Below, piece by piece: positions 28,353-38,346 of a DNA stretch of 64,000 bases; positions within the stretch are counted from its first letter, which is position 1; the number at the start of each line of letters is the position of its first letter. The DNA lies in assembly GCF_000368145.1 (NCBI RefSeq), contig NZ_KB849282.1, forward strand, positions 440,129 to 504,128. The letters run 5' to 3'. The translations under genes and the position numbers were made by a program. The stretch is from Acinetobacter guillouiae CIP 63.46 (GTDB taxonomy: Bacteria > Pseudomonadota > Gammaproteobacteria > Pseudomonadales > Moraxellaceae). The notes under the pieces were generated by a model. The model saw only the letters and a program-made list of their open reading frames with translations, searched no databases and was not told where the DNA came from.

Positions 28353-28568
28353 ATGCAACTCAAAAAAATCATTTTAGGATTGATGATGACAACAACTGTT
28401 TCACTAGTTTGGGCCGAAGACACCACACCGCCTACCGCTCCATCATCAGAATCATCGACACCAGCAACACATCCCGCGGTGATACTCCCCCAAGATGATA
28501 ATTCAATAGATGCTGCCCCGGATGACAACGAATTTGATTTATCACCATCGAATCTAGCATCAAAATAA
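28353..28568 (+). CDS. small exported acidic protein B
   Basis: A 71-residue protein preceded by AAAGGA. The signal peptide MQLKKIILGLMMTTTVSLVWA is followed by about 50 residues rich in Pro, Ser, Thr and Asp, probably disordered. It shares the VWAE signal-cleavage region and the acidic tail with protein A at 27750-27941. A strong terminator starts two bases after its stop, so it is a complete short transcription unit. No family recognised. Confidence 0.65.
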   Translation: MQLKKIILGLMMTTTVSLVWAEDTTPPTAPSSESSTPATHPAVILPQDDNSIDAAPDDNEFDLSPSNLASK

Positions 28569-28570
28569 AA

Positions 28571-28604
28571 AAAACGGAGCAACAAGATCTGTTGCTCCGT
28601 TTTT
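28571..28604. terminator. bidirectional rho-independent terminator
   Basis: AAAACGGAGCAAC (28571-28583) pairs with GTTGCTCCGTTTT (28591-28603). A-runs and T-runs flank both sides. It lies between small protein B and the convergent dnaJ and can serve both. Confidence 0.85.
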
Positions 28605-28649
28605 ACATATTCAATGTTTAGCTTGCTAAATGAAAAGATCTAAACTCAA

Positions 28650-29762
28650 TTAGTCAAATAAACGATCGAAGAAAGATTTTTTCTTCGGTGACGATTTATT
28701 GTCATCACTTTCCATCGTGGCTTGAAGTTCTTTCAATAGCTCACGTTGACGGCTGGTCAAATGTACAGGTGTTTCCACCACAATACGGCAAAGTAAGTCA
28801 CCTTGCATACTGCTACGTACAGGTTTTACCCCTTTACCACGTAGTCGGAACATTTTACCGGTTTGTGTACCTTCAGGCACTTTCAAACTGACTCGGCCAT
28901 CCAATGTTGGAATTTCAAGTTCTTTACCTAAAGCAGCATCTGCGATACTAACAGGTACATCCATATATAAGTCTGCACCATCACGTTGGAAGATATCGTG
29001 CTCACGTACTACGACTTCAACGTATAAATCACCAGATTGACCATCACGAATCGCTTCACCTTTACCCGTTAAGCGAACGCGATCACCATTATCAACACCT
29101 GCAGGAATAGTAACTTCAAGAGTTTGCTGACGATCTGATACACCTGAACCATGACATTTGCTGCATGGATTTTTAATAATTTTACCTTGTCCACGACAGG
29201 TACTACATGTCTGCTGAACAGAGAAGAAGCCCTGTTGCATACGCACTTGACCTGCACCATGGCAAGTCTTACAGGTTTCTACATCATTTGGATTTTTTGA
29301 ACCTTTACCATCACACACATCACAAGGTGCTGGTGCAGTAAAGGTAATGGTTTTCTTAACGCCTCTCACCGCTTCTTCGAGTGTTAATTCCATGACATAA
29401 CGCAGGTCGGAACCACGACGCGCACGTTGCTGACCACGGCCACCTCCGCCAAAAGCGCCACCAAAGATGTCACCAAACTGACTGAAAATGTCTTCGGCGC
29501 TGAAACCACCACCAAAGCCACCGCCGCCCATACCACCTTCAAAGGCGTTATGACCCATACGGTCGTACATGCTACGTTTTTCACCGTCAGAAAGAATTTC
29601 ATATGCTTCCGCACATTCTTTAAACTTTTCTTCAGCTTCTGAGTTGTCAGGATTACGATCTGGATGATACTTCATCGCCAACTTACGGTAGGCTTTTTTA
29701 ATTTCATCATCACTAGCGGTTTTAGCAACACCTAAAACCTCATAATAATCACGTTTAGCCAT
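28650..29762 (-). CDS. dnaJ: chaperone DnaJ (Hsp40)
   Basis: Co-chaperone of DnaK, 370 residues. The J domain has the HPD motif in [10 protein letters not shown] (near residue 33). A Gly/Phe region with GGGGFGGGF repeats follows. The four zinc-finger repeats are complete: [24 protein letters not shown] and CSKCHGSG. The C-terminal substrate-binding domains are present. The gene is not next to dnaK here. A sigma-32-like promoter lies about 45-75 bases upstream. Confidence 0.97.
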   Translation of the reverse strand: MAKRDYYEVLGVAKTASDDEIKKAYRKLAMKYHPDRNPDNSEAEEKFKECAEAYEILSDGEKRSMYDRMGHNAFEGGMGGGGFGGGFSAEDIFSQFGDIFGGAFGGGGRGQQRARRGSDLRYVMELTLEEAVRGVKKTITFTAPAPCDVCDGKGSKNPNDVETCKTCHGAGQVRMQQGFFSVQQTCSTCRGQGKIIKNPCSKCHGSGVSDRQQTLEVTIPAGVDNGDRVRLTGKGEAIRDGQSGDLYVEVVVREHDIFQRDGADLYMDVPVSIADAALGKELEIPTLDGRVSLKVPEGTQTGKMFRLRGKGVKPVRSSMQGDLLCRIVVETPVHLTSRQRELLKELQATMESDDNKSSPKKKSFFDRLFD

Positions 29763-29807
29763 GATTGGCGATGCTCCACAAAATTTGATAATACTTCTAT
29801 GCAGAGT

Positions 29808-29836
29808 AAATTGGGGGCGATGTTATTTTTTACAAG
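29808..29836 (-). promoter_or_regulatory. candidate sigma-32 heat-shock promoter of dnaJ
   Basis: Read leftward, CTTGTAA (29836-29830) is followed after 12 bases by CCCCCAATTT (29817-29808). The sigma-32 consensus is CTTGAAA, 11-16 bases, CCCCATNT. The element would start transcription about 40 bases before the dnaJ ATG. Confidence 0.6.
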
Positions 29837-29854
29837 CGTGAAATGTGGTTTTTT

Positions 29855-30232
29855 TTAAAAAACAGCTTTTTTCTGTAAATATTTAGTAAAACCTTTGAGC
29901 CATGTATTGAGTAAATATAACCACGCAATGGCACTAAATACCACACCAGCCACAGTGCACGCTTTTACCCAAATGAAACTGTCCCAATAGAAAAAGATTA
30001 ACGGAATAAACCATAGCGCAGCAAAGGCTGCCAAAATCAAAAAAATGAGAGCATTGCGCATAATCCACAACGCTTGCGCATGTATCCATACCTCTGCATT
30101 ATCTGCCACTGCTACTTTACGTGCTAACCAATACGCCAACACGGCTGTAATCACCGTAAACAATGCAAGAAACATAAACAAATAAGAGCTCGTAATAAAT
30201 TTACGATGCTGTTCTGGATTTGTTTGCCCCAT
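29855..30232 (-). CDS. small integral membrane protein of unknown function
   Basis: Protein of 125 residues with three or four hydrophobic helices (about residues 15-35, 50-75, 80-100, with FIWVKACTVAGVVFSAIAWL near the C-terminal end). The frame opens at a TTG six codons earlier. The ATG at 30232 is preferred because GAGG lies about ten bases before it. No family is recognised. It lies 92 bases upstream of dnaJ on the same strand, but the heat-shock promoter between them suggests separate control. Confidence 0.7.
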   Translation of the reverse strand: MGQTNPEQHRKFITSSYLFMFLALFTVITAVLAYWLARKVAVADNAEVWIHAQALWIMRNALIFLILAAFAALWFIPLIFFYWDSFIWVKACTVAGVVFSAIAWLYLLNTWLKGFTKYLQKKAVF

Positions 30233-30368
30233 GGGTGTTTTTGACCTCAAATTTATTGCATACCGATTTACTTATTATGCAATAAAATTTCCTATGTTAT
30301 TTTCTGTTAAAGATTAAGTGCTACTATATTGAAGTTTTCAATTTTTCGCACCTAATATTCTCAACAAT

Positions 30369-33300
30369 TTATGTATTTTCTGTAGTTTTTTTAATCTTAA
30401 ACCAAGTCGCATACAGCGCTGGTAAGAAAAATAACGTTAAAAGTGTCGCAATAATTAAGCCACCCATAATGGCCACTGCCATTGGTCCAAAGAAAATACT
30501 CCGAGAAAGCGGAATCATGGCCAATACTGCTGCCAAGGCGGTGAGAATAATTGGACGGAATCGACGAACTGTAGCATCCAAAATCGCATCCCATTGATTC
30601 TGCCCTGATCGAATATCTTGTTCGATCTGATCAATCAGAATCAGTGAGTTACGCATAATCATTCCAGATAATGCAATGGTACCCAGCATCGCCACAAAAC
30701 CAAAAGGCTTATTGAATAAGAGCAGGAATAAGACCACCCCAATTAAACCTAACGGCGCTGTCAAAAATACAATGAATGAGCGAGAAATACTCTTTAACTG
30801 CAGCATCAGCAAAGTAAATACCACCGCAAGGAATAATGGCATCCCTGCATTCACAGAGGTTTGCCCTTTTGCCGACTCCTCTACCGCGCCACCAACTTCT
30901 AACAAATAACCACTTGGTAAGGTTGTACGGAGCTGATCCATTTTTTCAGCCAGCTCATTGACCACCGTTGCAGGCTGTAACTTGGTCCGAATATCTGCAC
31001 GTACAGTAATGGTCGGTAATCGATTGCGGTGCCAAATTAAACCATCTTCAAATTTATATTGAAGCGTAGCGATCTGCGCCAAAGGTACGGTGGTACCTTT
31101 ACTTGTTGGAACAGCAAGACTGGATAATGCTTCAACATTGACACGCTCAGCCTGATCACCGCGGATACGAACATCAATCAGCTCACGTTTTTCACGATAT
31201 TGATTGATAATTGCACCCGATATCGAACTGTTTAAAAAATTCGCCAAATCTTCTGAGGTTACACCCATTTGACGGGCACGATCTTGATCAATCACCAACG
31301 AAATGATTTTACTTTGCTCACCCCAGTCCAAATGAACATTTGCGGTATTTGGATTTTCACCCACCAGTTGAGCAACTTTTTGCGCTTCCTGACGAACAAT
31401 TGCAATGTCTTCACCCGATACACGAAATTGCAATGGATAGCCAACAGGAGGACCATTTTCTAATAAAGAGACACGAATACGCACCTGTGGCAATAATTGG
31501 CGAATTTGCGTATCTAAGGATTTACGAATTTCATCACGATCATCCAGTGACGATGCTAAAACCACAAATTGTGCAAAACTGGCTTGTGGCATCTGTTGAT
31601 CTAAAGGCAGATAGAAACGTGGTGTACCTGTCCCGACATAAGCAACATAATTATCAATACCCTTTTGCTTGGATAAAAATGCCTCGACTTTCTTCACAGC
31701 ATCTTCAGTTGCAGTCAGTGATGCGCCTTCTTCCAGTTTTAAATCAACCAAAATTTCGGCACGGTTTGAAGACGGGAAAAATTGTTGGGGTACAAACTTA
31801 AACATCACCACAGACAGGACAAAAACCCCAACCGTAATTGAAATGACGGTTTTTCTATAGGTCACGCACCAATTCACCAACTTTCTAAAGCTTTGATAAA
31901 ATTTAGATTGATATGGATCAAAATGCTCACCAGTATGATGAATCACGGGCTGAGGTTCTGGTTGCTTACGTAATCTTGCAAGAAGACGCTGATACCACGG
32001 TGCTTTTTGTGGCACTTTGTTAAAATCTGGAAGTAACTTATCCCCTAGATAAGGAACAAAAACCACAGCAGCAATCCATGAGACAATTAAGGCAATGGTC
32101 ACCACTTGGAAAATTGAACGGGTATATTCCCCTGTGCTTGATGCGGCTGTAGCAATAGGTAAAAAACCTGCTGCGGTAATTAATGTTCCGGTCAGCATCG
32201 GAAATGCGGTACTGGTCCATGCAAAACCAGCTGCCTTCATCCGGCTATAGCCCTGTTCCATTTTGATGGTCATCATTTCGACGGCAATGATGGCATCATC
32301 AACCAATAACCCTAAGGCCAGAATCAAGGCTCCTAGAGAAATCTTATGTAAGCCAACATCAAATAAATTCATGCCTGCAAAAGTCATCGCAAGCACCAGT
32401 GGAATCGAAAATGCCACCACCAAGCCTGTACGAAAACCAAGCGAAAAAAAGCTCACCAATAAAACAATAATGACCGCTTCTGCAAGAACTTTGACAAATT
32501 CATGAATACTGCGTTGAACAGCCACTGGTTGATCTGAAACTTTTTTCAGTTCCATACCTAAAGGCAGTGATTTTTGTAAGGTCTTAAATTCCGTTTCTAG
32601 GTTTTTACCCAGTGCGATGATGTCACCACCTTTACGCATAGAAACCGCTAAACCAATTCCATTTTCGCCCATAAAACGCATGCGAGGTTGTGCAGGCTCA
32701 CTAAATCCACGATAAACGTCAGCAACATCGCCCAGTTGAATGGTTCTATTTCCCACCAACAAGGGCATTTTTTTCAAATCATCGACACTTTTTAAAGCAC
32801 CACTGACTCGTACTTGAATACGGTCAGTGCCTGTTTCAAAAAAGCCAGCACTGGTCACACTGTTTTGCTTTGCCAAAGCCTCTTGGATTGCAGTAACTGG
32901 TACGCCCATTTGTACGGCTTTAGTGTTGGAAAGCTCAATCCAGATTTTTTGATCTTGTAAGCCCACCAGATTGACTTTACTGACATCTTTTACCCGTTGT
33001 AAGCGAAGCTGTAAACGGTCTGCATATTCTTTTAACGTTGCATAATCAAAATCTTTGCCTGTTAAGACATAGATATTCCCAAAGGTATCCCCAAACTCAT
33101 CATTAAAGAACGGCCCCTGAACACCAGAAGGTAATTGTGTTTTGATATCGCCTACTTTTTTACGCACTTGATACCAAACATCTGGAATTTGGTTAGATTT
33201 TAATGAGTCTTTTGCCATAAACATGACCATAGACTCACCTGGACGCGAGTAAGCCATAATCTTGTCATAGAGCCCTGTGCTCATCAGTTCTTTTTCAATT

Positions 33301-33521
33301 TTATCGGTAACTTGTAAAGAAACCTCTTGAGCTGTTGCACCAGGCCAATAGGTTTGTACCACCATGACTTTAAAAGTAAAGGGTGGATCTTCACTCTGAG
33401 AGAGTTTTGAATAGGAAAATAGCCCAACAATACCCAATAGAATCATAAAATAAAGTACTAATCCTTTATTTTTGAGTGCCCATTCTGACAAGTTAAAGGA
33501 ATTAAATGGACTCATGATCAT
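30369..33521 (-). CDS. RND efflux transporter permease (TriC-like)
   Basis: Inner-membrane proton-driven pump of 1050 residues with the AcrB-family layout: twelve helices and two large periplasmic loops. ALGLLVDDAIIAVEMM near residue 405 contains the paired Asp of the proton relay, and the second half repeats the fold (GTIALSGMIMRNSLILID). The early sequence SQSEDPPFTFKVMVV is typical of the branch that includes Pseudomonas TriC, rather than AdeB or AdeJ. It overlaps the adaptor gene by ATGA, so the two are translationally coupled. No outer-membrane channel gene is present, so it would borrow one. Substrates unknown. Confidence 0.93.
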   Translation of the reverse strand: MIMSPFNSFNLSEWALKNKGLVLYFMILLGIVGLFSYSKLSQSEDPPFTFKVMVVQTYWPGATAQEVSLQVTDKIEKELMSTGLYDKIMAYSRPGESMVMFMAKDSLKSNQIPDVWYQVRKKVGDIKTQLPSGVQGPFFNDEFGDTFGNIYVLTGKDFDYATLKEYADRLQLRLQRVKDVSKVNLVGLQDQKIWIELSNTKAVQMGVPVTAIQEALAKQNSVTSAGFFETGTDRIQVRVSGALKSVDDLKKMPLLVGNRTIQLGDVADVYRGFSEPAQPRMRFMGENGIGLAVSMRKGGDIIALGKNLETEFKTLQKSLPLGMELKKVSDQPVAVQRSIHEFVKVLAEAVIIVLLVSFFSLGFRTGLVVAFSIPLVLAMTFAGMNLFDVGLHKISLGALILALGLLVDDAIIAVEMMTIKMEQGYSRMKAAGFAWTSTAFPMLTGTLITAAGFLPIATAASSTGEYTRSIFQVVTIALIVSWIAAVVFVPYLGDKLLPDFNKVPQKAPWYQRLLARLRKQPEPQPVIHHTGEHFDPYQSKFYQSFRKLVNWCVTYRKTVISITVGVFVLSVVMFKFVPQQFFPSSNRAEILVDLKLEEGASLTATEDAVKKVEAFLSKQKGIDNYVAYVGTGTPRFYLPLDQQMPQASFAQFVVLASSLDDRDEIRKSLDTQIRQLLPQVRIRVSLLENGPPVGYPLQFRVSGEDIAIVRQEAQKVAQLVGENPNTANVHLDWGEQSKIISLVIDQDRARQMGVTSEDLANFLNSSISGAIINQYREKRELIDVRIRGDQAERVNVEALSSLAVPTSKGTTVPLAQIATLQYKFEDGLIWHRNRLPTITVRADIRTKLQPATVVNELAEKMDQLRTTLPSGYLLEVGGAVEESAKGQTSVNAGMPLFLAVVFTLLMLQLKSISRSFIVFLTAPLGLIGVVLFLLLFNKPFGFVAMLGTIALSGMIMRNSLILIDQIEQDIRSGQNQWDAILDATVRRFRPIILTALAAVLAMIPLSRSIFFGPMAVAIMGGLIIATLLTLFFLPALYATWFKIKKTTENT

Positions 33522-34618
33522 GCTCCTTTTTGAACAGTTACAGCACGATTTTCACGGTCTACCGGTTTTATTTTTTGCTTTTCACGAAGTAAATGTACCC
33601 CTCCTACAACCACCCATTGTCCAGGATTTAAGCCTTTCACGACAGTAACGCTGTCACGACCATAGCTGCCCAAAGTCACTGAAACTTTACGAATCGTTTG
33701 GTCTGGATTCACCACCCAGATATAGGCTTGATTGTTATTTGCTGAGACGCTAGATAAAGGCACACTCAATACATTTTGAATATTTTGATTAAAGAATACC
33801 CGCGCACTTTGCCCAAGTTGAATTGCAGACTGCCCTTCTTTTAAAGCCACTTTAACCATAAATGTACGTGATTGATCGGCTGCTGGAGAAATTTCTCGAA
33901 CATAGGCAGCAAATCGATCTTGAGGTTTAGACCATAAAGTCACCCATGCATTTTGACCGACTTTAATCTCTGCAATGGCTTGTTCAGGTACACCTATCAC
34001 CACTTCACGATCACCATCAATCGCCAGTTGGTACGCCGCCTGCCCTGCTGAAATCACTTGCCCAGTTTCAATATTACGTTGGGTAATCACCCCATTTTTA
34101 TTGGCAATCAATTGGTTATAACCGGTTTGATTGGCGCTCACATCATAATTAGATTGGGCTTGTTTTAAACTTGCCTGAGCAGCATCATATTGATTTTTGA
34201 CTGAATCATATTGTGAGCGACTCACAGCATTGATCGGTAAGAGCTGCTGAAAGCGTTTAAATTCATCTGCTGCAGCCTTGGCCGCAGATTGGGCACTTTC
34301 AAGTTGTGCTTTGGCTGAGTTCAATTGTAATTGGGCATCTTTCACATCAAGTTTTGCTAAGACTTGCCCAACTTTGACACGAGCCCCAACATCGACATAG
34401 CGTTCTGTAATTTGTCCCCCGACACGGAATGCCAATGCTGTTTGCTGTCGAGCTTGAACATCCCCTGCATAACTTTTTTGGTCTTCATGTGATGTTGTAG
34501 GTTGGGTCACCATCACCAAGGGAATTTGTTCCGCTTCAGGTGCTGGTTTGCTACACCCCACTATTGTTACACTACACAATACCAATAGGCTCGTGATCAT
34601 TAAATTTAAACTACGCAT
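33518..34618 (-). CDS. RND periplasmic adaptor lipoprotein
   Basis: Membrane-fusion protein of 366 residues. The signal peptide ends in the lipobox IVGC, so it is lipid-anchored. The barrel-sandwich/lipoyl halves flank an alpha-hairpin (KAQLESAQSAAKAAADEFKR, about residues 100-160), followed by beta-barrel and membrane-proximal domains. The frame begins at a TTG (34624), but the ATG at 34618 gives a normal signal peptide. It is the first gene of a two-gene operon with the pump. The divergent TetR gene probably represses it. Confidence 0.93.
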   Translation of the reverse strand: MRSLNLMITSLLVLCSVTIVGCSKPAPEAEQIPLVMVTQPTTSHEDQKSYAGDVQARQQTALAFRVGGQITERYVDVGARVKVGQVLAKLDVKDAQLQLNSAKAQLESAQSAAKAAADEFKRFQQLLPINAVSRSQYDSVKNQYDAAQASLKQAQSNYDVSANQTGYNQLIANKNGVITQRNIETGQVISAGQAAYQLAIDGDREVVIGVPEQAIAEIKVGQNAWVTLWSKPQDRFAAYVREISPAADQSRTFMVKVALKEGQSAIQLGQSARVFFNQNIQNVLSVPLSSVSANNNQAYIWVVNPDQTIRKVSVTLGSYGRDSVTVVKGLNPGQWVVVGGVHLLREKQKIKPVDRENRAVTVQKGA

Positions 34619-34696
34619 AGGCAAGGCTCTTAATCAAATGCATTTTTTCGGGCAAAATAGAATGAGTATATTTATTTGCTCATTTTTTAATTAATA

Positions 34697-34713
34697 TACT
34701 GCATGGTACAGTA
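34697..34713. promoter_or_regulatory. candidate TetR operator between pump operon and regulator
   Basis: TACTG (34697-34701) and CAGTA (34709-34713) form an inverted repeat with a 7-base centre in the 149-base divergent gap. It overlaps AT-rich promoter-like sequence, as expected for a local repressor site. Confidence 0.5.
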
Positions 34714-34767
34714 ATTGTGAATCATGTATAGAGTAATTGACCTATTTTTCTTTTTTTGGAACTTATT

Positions 34768-35388
34768 GTGCAAATAACAGCTGGACGTCCAAAGGACTTA
34801 GAAAAACGGAAACACATTTTGGAAGCCGCCAAAAAGCTATTTCTAAAATTGGGTTATCACGGTTCAAGCATGAATCAAATCGCCAAAGAAGCAGGCGTCA
34901 CAAAGCTGACGGTATATAACCATTTTCAAGATAAAGAAACTTTATTTAGTTGTGCCATTGAAGCAACCTGTGAAGCGTCTATCGATGCTCGACCATTACG
35001 ACTCAATCTTCAAAGTGATTTTTATGCACATTTTTTTCAGGCGTGTGAGTTGGCACTCACTGTCATTAGCTTACCTGAAGCCATTAAACTTGAGCATCTA
35101 TTGTTAGAACTTGCCGCAGAAAAAAATCCTTTGGCTTTACAGTTTTATAATTCTTCCCATCAAAGAATGTGTGCAGTTTGGCAAGATTTTTTCCAACAAG
35201 CGGTCACACTTAAATTTATTCAAACGGATGATATTGAAAAACAAATTAATTTAATTTTGTCATTATTATTGGGTGTTCGACACCACGAGGTCTTATTGGG
35301 GATTCGCCCGATTCCTACGGAAGATGAAAAACAGCAAATCATCACCGAAAGTATTGATTTATTTATGATGAAATATAAAGCCAACTGA
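34768..35388 (+). CDS. TetR/AcrR-family regulator
   Basis: Repressor of 206 residues. The helix-turn-helix is at about residues 10-57: RKHILEAAKKLFLKLGYHGS, then MNQIAKEAGVTKLTVYNHF, then KETLF. The C-terminal ligand domain (residues 80-200) resembles the AefR/TetR_C group. The frame opens at a TTG (34756), but the GTG at 34768 has a GGAA site seven bases before it and gives the common short arm (VQITAGRPKDLEKR). It is divergent from the RND operon, so it is most likely its local regulator. Confidence 0.9.
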   Translation: MQITAGRPKDLEKRKHILEAAKKLFLKLGYHGSSMNQIAKEAGVTKLTVYNHFQDKETLFSCAIEATCEASIDARPLRLNLQSDFYAHFFQACELALTVISLPEAIKLEHLLLELAAEKNPLALQFYNSSHQRMCAVWQDFFQQAVTLKFIQTDDIEKQINLILSLLLGVRHHEVLLGIRPIPTEDEKQQIITESIDLFMMKYKAN

Positions 35389-35614
35389 AATTATTTAAAA
35401 ACAAAATAATGTCCAATTGTTGTTTAAGGCATACTCAATGCATATCGCATAGGCTTGTTGATATCAAAAGGGCAAAAACTAAAGCTAAATATCCAAATTA
35501 AAATTAAGCCAAAGTCGACTTCTTGCACAGTCATTTACATACTTTTGTAGGGAGTCTCTTGGATTGTGGTGGAATCACGTTATATTCGAGATAACAAGAA
35601 CTGGAGAGTAACAA

Positions 35615-38305
35615 ATGGTTCAACAAATTGATGCTCCGCTGCGTGAAGATGTACGCTTACTCGGAAACCTTTTAGGCGAAACGCTAAAGGAACATGCAGG
35701 ACAAGATTTGTTTAATCAAATTGAACAAATTCGGGCTTTAGGTAAAGGCGCTCGAGATGGTCAAATTGAAGCAGAAAAACAACTTGAACAATTATTTTTA
35801 AATTTAAAAGATGATGAAATTCTGCCACTCACCCGCGCCTTTTCACACTTTCTAAATTTTGCCAATATTGCTGAACAATATCACGTTGTGCGTAGTCGTC
35901 GACAAAGTGAGTGCGATGAAAACTCACCATCACCCAATGTGCTGGATCATTTATTTAGCAAATTCAAAGATCAGCAAATTTCAGCAGAAACGCTCTATAA
36001 ACAAATTTGTGAATTAAAAATTGAATTGGTTCTCACAGCGCATCCAACCGAAGTCAGTCGTCGTACTTTAATCCAAAAATATGATGGCATTAATCATTGC
36101 CTGTCTACTTTTGATCAGCAAAAACTGACACCTAAGCAACGTGCAGATGTGTTAACCGATTTAAAACAACTGATCTGTTCTGCATGGCAAACTGACGAAA
36201 TCCGTCAGCATCGCCCAACCCCGATAGATGAAGCAAAATGGGGCTTTACCACGATTGAACAGACTTTGTGGAATGCGGTTCCAAAATTCATCCGTGAATT
36301 GGATGACCTCGTTCAGGACAATTGTGCAAAAGCTTTGCCTTTGGATATTTCTCCAATTCGTTTTGCATCTTGGATGGGGGGTGACCGTGATGGTAATCCG
36401 AACGTCACCCATAACATTACTCAAGAAGTTTTGTGGTTGTCACGCTGGAAAGCGGCTGACCTTTATGTGCGTGATATTGAAGATCTTCGTTGGGAACTCT
36501 CGATTGAAGCCTATTCCAATGAGCTACTTCAAGCTTTGGGTTATAGCCATCCTGAACCTTACCGCGAATATTTGCGTGCGACCCGTGAACGCCTCAAAGC
36601 AACCCGTCAATGGTTGGCAGATAAATTACGTGGTCAGCATTCAGATGTCGATCGCAGTTTAATCATTCGCCATAAAGATGAATTATTACAACCGTTATTA
36701 CTTTGCTATCGTTCACTAATGGCATGTAATTTACCTGAGATTGCCAATGGTAAATTGCTCGACTTTATCTATCGAGTAAATTGTTTTGGTATTGAGTTGC
36801 TTAAACTGGATATTCGCCAAGAGTCAGGCCGTCATCGTCAAGCCATCTCAGCAATTACCGAATATCTCGGTTTGGGTAATTTTGAGACATGGACAGAACA
36901 AGCGCGTCAGAACTTCTTATTGCAAGAATTACAAAGCAAACGCCCATTATTGCCTAAACATTTAAATGAGCCTTCAGGTAGTCTGATTGAAAACCCTGAT
37001 GTTCAAGAAGTCTTTGCAACCATGCGTACTTTGGCTGAACAACCCAAAGAAAGCTTAGGTGCTTATATCATTTCAATGGCGGAATATCCAAGTGATGTTT
37101 TGGCGGTATTGTTACTGCAAAAAGAAGCGGGAATTGAACATCCATTACGCGTTGTTCCTTTATTTGAAACCTTGAAAGACTTGGATGGTGCTGCAAGTAC
37201 CATGAGTACCCTGTTCAATATGCACTGGTATAAACAGCATATCCAAGCTAAGCACGAAGTCATGATTGGCTATTCGGATTCTGCCAAAGATGCTGGCTTT
37301 ATGTCCGCAAACTGGGCCCAGTATCGTGCGCAAGAAGAACTGACTGCAATTGCCAAACAACATGGTGTTCAACTGACCTTGTTTCATGGTCGTGGTGGTT
37401 CAATCAGTCGTGGTGGTGCACCAACCCAACAAGCATTATTTTCTCAACCACCTGGCTCAATTTCAGGCGCAATCCGTGTAACTGAACAAGGTGAAATGAT
37501 TCGCTTTAAATTTGGTCTAGAAGAAATTGCCTTACAAAATTTGGAAATTTATGCTGCTGCAACCTTAGAAGCGACATTATTACCACCACCTGTGCCAAAA
37601 CAAGCATGGCGAGATTTGATGCACAGCATGACGGATTTATCTGTTCAGGTATATCGTCAGACTGTGCGTGAAAATCCTCATTTTGTTAAATATTTACGCA
37701 CCGTCACCCCTGAGCTTGAGTTACAAATGTTGCCGCTTGGTTCACGCCCTGCGAAGCGTAAAGTCAGTGGTGGAATCGAATCTTTACGAGCCATTCCTTG
37801 GGTTTTTGCCTGGACCCAAATTCGTTTAATGCTGCCTGCTTGGCTGGGTACTGGCGCAGCGATCAACCAAGTGATTGATCAAGGTCAAAAAGCGGTATTG
37901 GATGAAATGTTAAAGGAATGGCCTTATTTCCAAACCTTAATTGATATGTTGGAAATGGTCCTCTCTAAAGCCGACTCAAATATTGCACTGTATTATGAAT
38001 CTCATCTTACCGATGATGAAGACTTAAAAGTACTTGGTGCTGAATTACGTCAACGCTTGCATGATGCAGTACAAACCCTGTTGGCGATGAAAGGTGAATC
38101 GCAGCTGTTAAGTTCCAATGATGTGCTTGATCAAGCCATGAAAGTACGTAAGCCGTATTTATTACCCTTGCATTTATTACAAGCCGAATTGATGAAACGT
38201 CGTCGTGCATACTTGGCTGAATGTCAGGCAGAACATACCCCTGTAGATCATGCACTGATGGTCAGTATTGCTGGTATTGCGGCAGGTTTACGTAATACGG
38301 GTTAA
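35615..38305 (+). CDS. ppc: phosphoenolpyruvate carboxylase
   Basis: Anaplerotic enzyme of 896 residues that carboxylates PEP to oxaloacetate. The active-site motifs are intact: LTAHPTEVSRRT with the catalytic His, WMGGDRDGNPNVT, GYSDSAKDAGFMSANW, and FHGRGGSISRGGAP. The C-terminus ends in IAAGLRNTG, the near-invariant NTG terminus. GGAGAG precedes the ATG. The gene stands alone between the TetR gene and the accessory island. A hairpin follows its stop. Confidence 0.97.
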   Translation: MVQQIDAPLREDVRLLGNLLGETLKEHAGQDLFNQIEQIRALGKGARDGQIEAEKQLEQLFLNLKDDEILPLTRAFSHFLNFANIAEQYHVVRSRRQSECDENSPSPNVLDHLFSKFKDQQISAETLYKQICELKIELVLTAHPTEVSRRTLIQKYDGINHCLSTFDQQKLTPKQRADVLTDLKQLICSAWQTDEIRQHRPTPIDEAKWGFTTIEQTLWNAVPKFIRELDDLVQDNCAKALPLDISPIRFASWMGGDRDGNPNVTHNITQEVLWLSRWKAADLYVRDIEDLRWELSIEAYSNELLQALGYSHPEPYREYLRATRERLKATRQWLADKLRGQHSDVDRSLIIRHKDELLQPLLLCYRSLMACNLPEIANGKLLDFIYRVNCFGIELLKLDIRQESGRHRQAISAITEYLGLGNFETWTEQARQNFLLQELQSKRPLLPKHLNEPSGSLIENPDVQEVFATMRTLAEQPKESLGAYIISMAEYPSDVLAVLLLQKEAGIEHPLRVVPLFETLKDLDGAASTMSTLFNMHWYKQHIQAKHEVMIGYSDSAKDAGFMSANWAQYRAQEELTAIAKQHGVQLTLFHGRGGSISRGGAPTQQALFSQPPGSISGAIRVTEQGEMIRFKFGLEEIALQNLEIYAAATLEATLLPPPVPKQAWRDLMHSMTDLSVQVYRQTVRENPHFVKYLRTVTPELELQMLPLGSRPAKRKVSGGIESLRAIPWVFAWTQIRLMLPAWLGTGAAINQVIDQGQKAVLDEMLKEWPYFQTLIDMLEMVLSKADSNIALYYESHLTDDEDLKVLGAELRQRLHDAVQTLLAMKGESQLLSSNDVLDQAMKVRKPYLLPLHLLQAELMKRRRAYLAECQAEHTPVDHALMVSIAGIAAGLRNTG

Positions 38306-38319
38306 GTTCAAGTTTCTTT

Positions 38320-38343
38320 GAAGGGGTACATAGGTACCCCTTC
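38320..38343. terminator. shared hairpin between ppc and the Ntn-hydrolase gene
   Basis: A perfect 10-bp stem, GAAGGGGTAC (38320-38329) with GTACCCCTTC (38334-38343), lies between two convergent genes. Neither side has a long T-run, so termination strength is uncertain. Confidence 0.55.
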
Positions 38344-38346
38344 AAC

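Noticed and set aside
31340-31801. 153-codon rightward frame inside the RND pump gene
   Set aside because: Shadow of a complete pump gene. No start site or domain.
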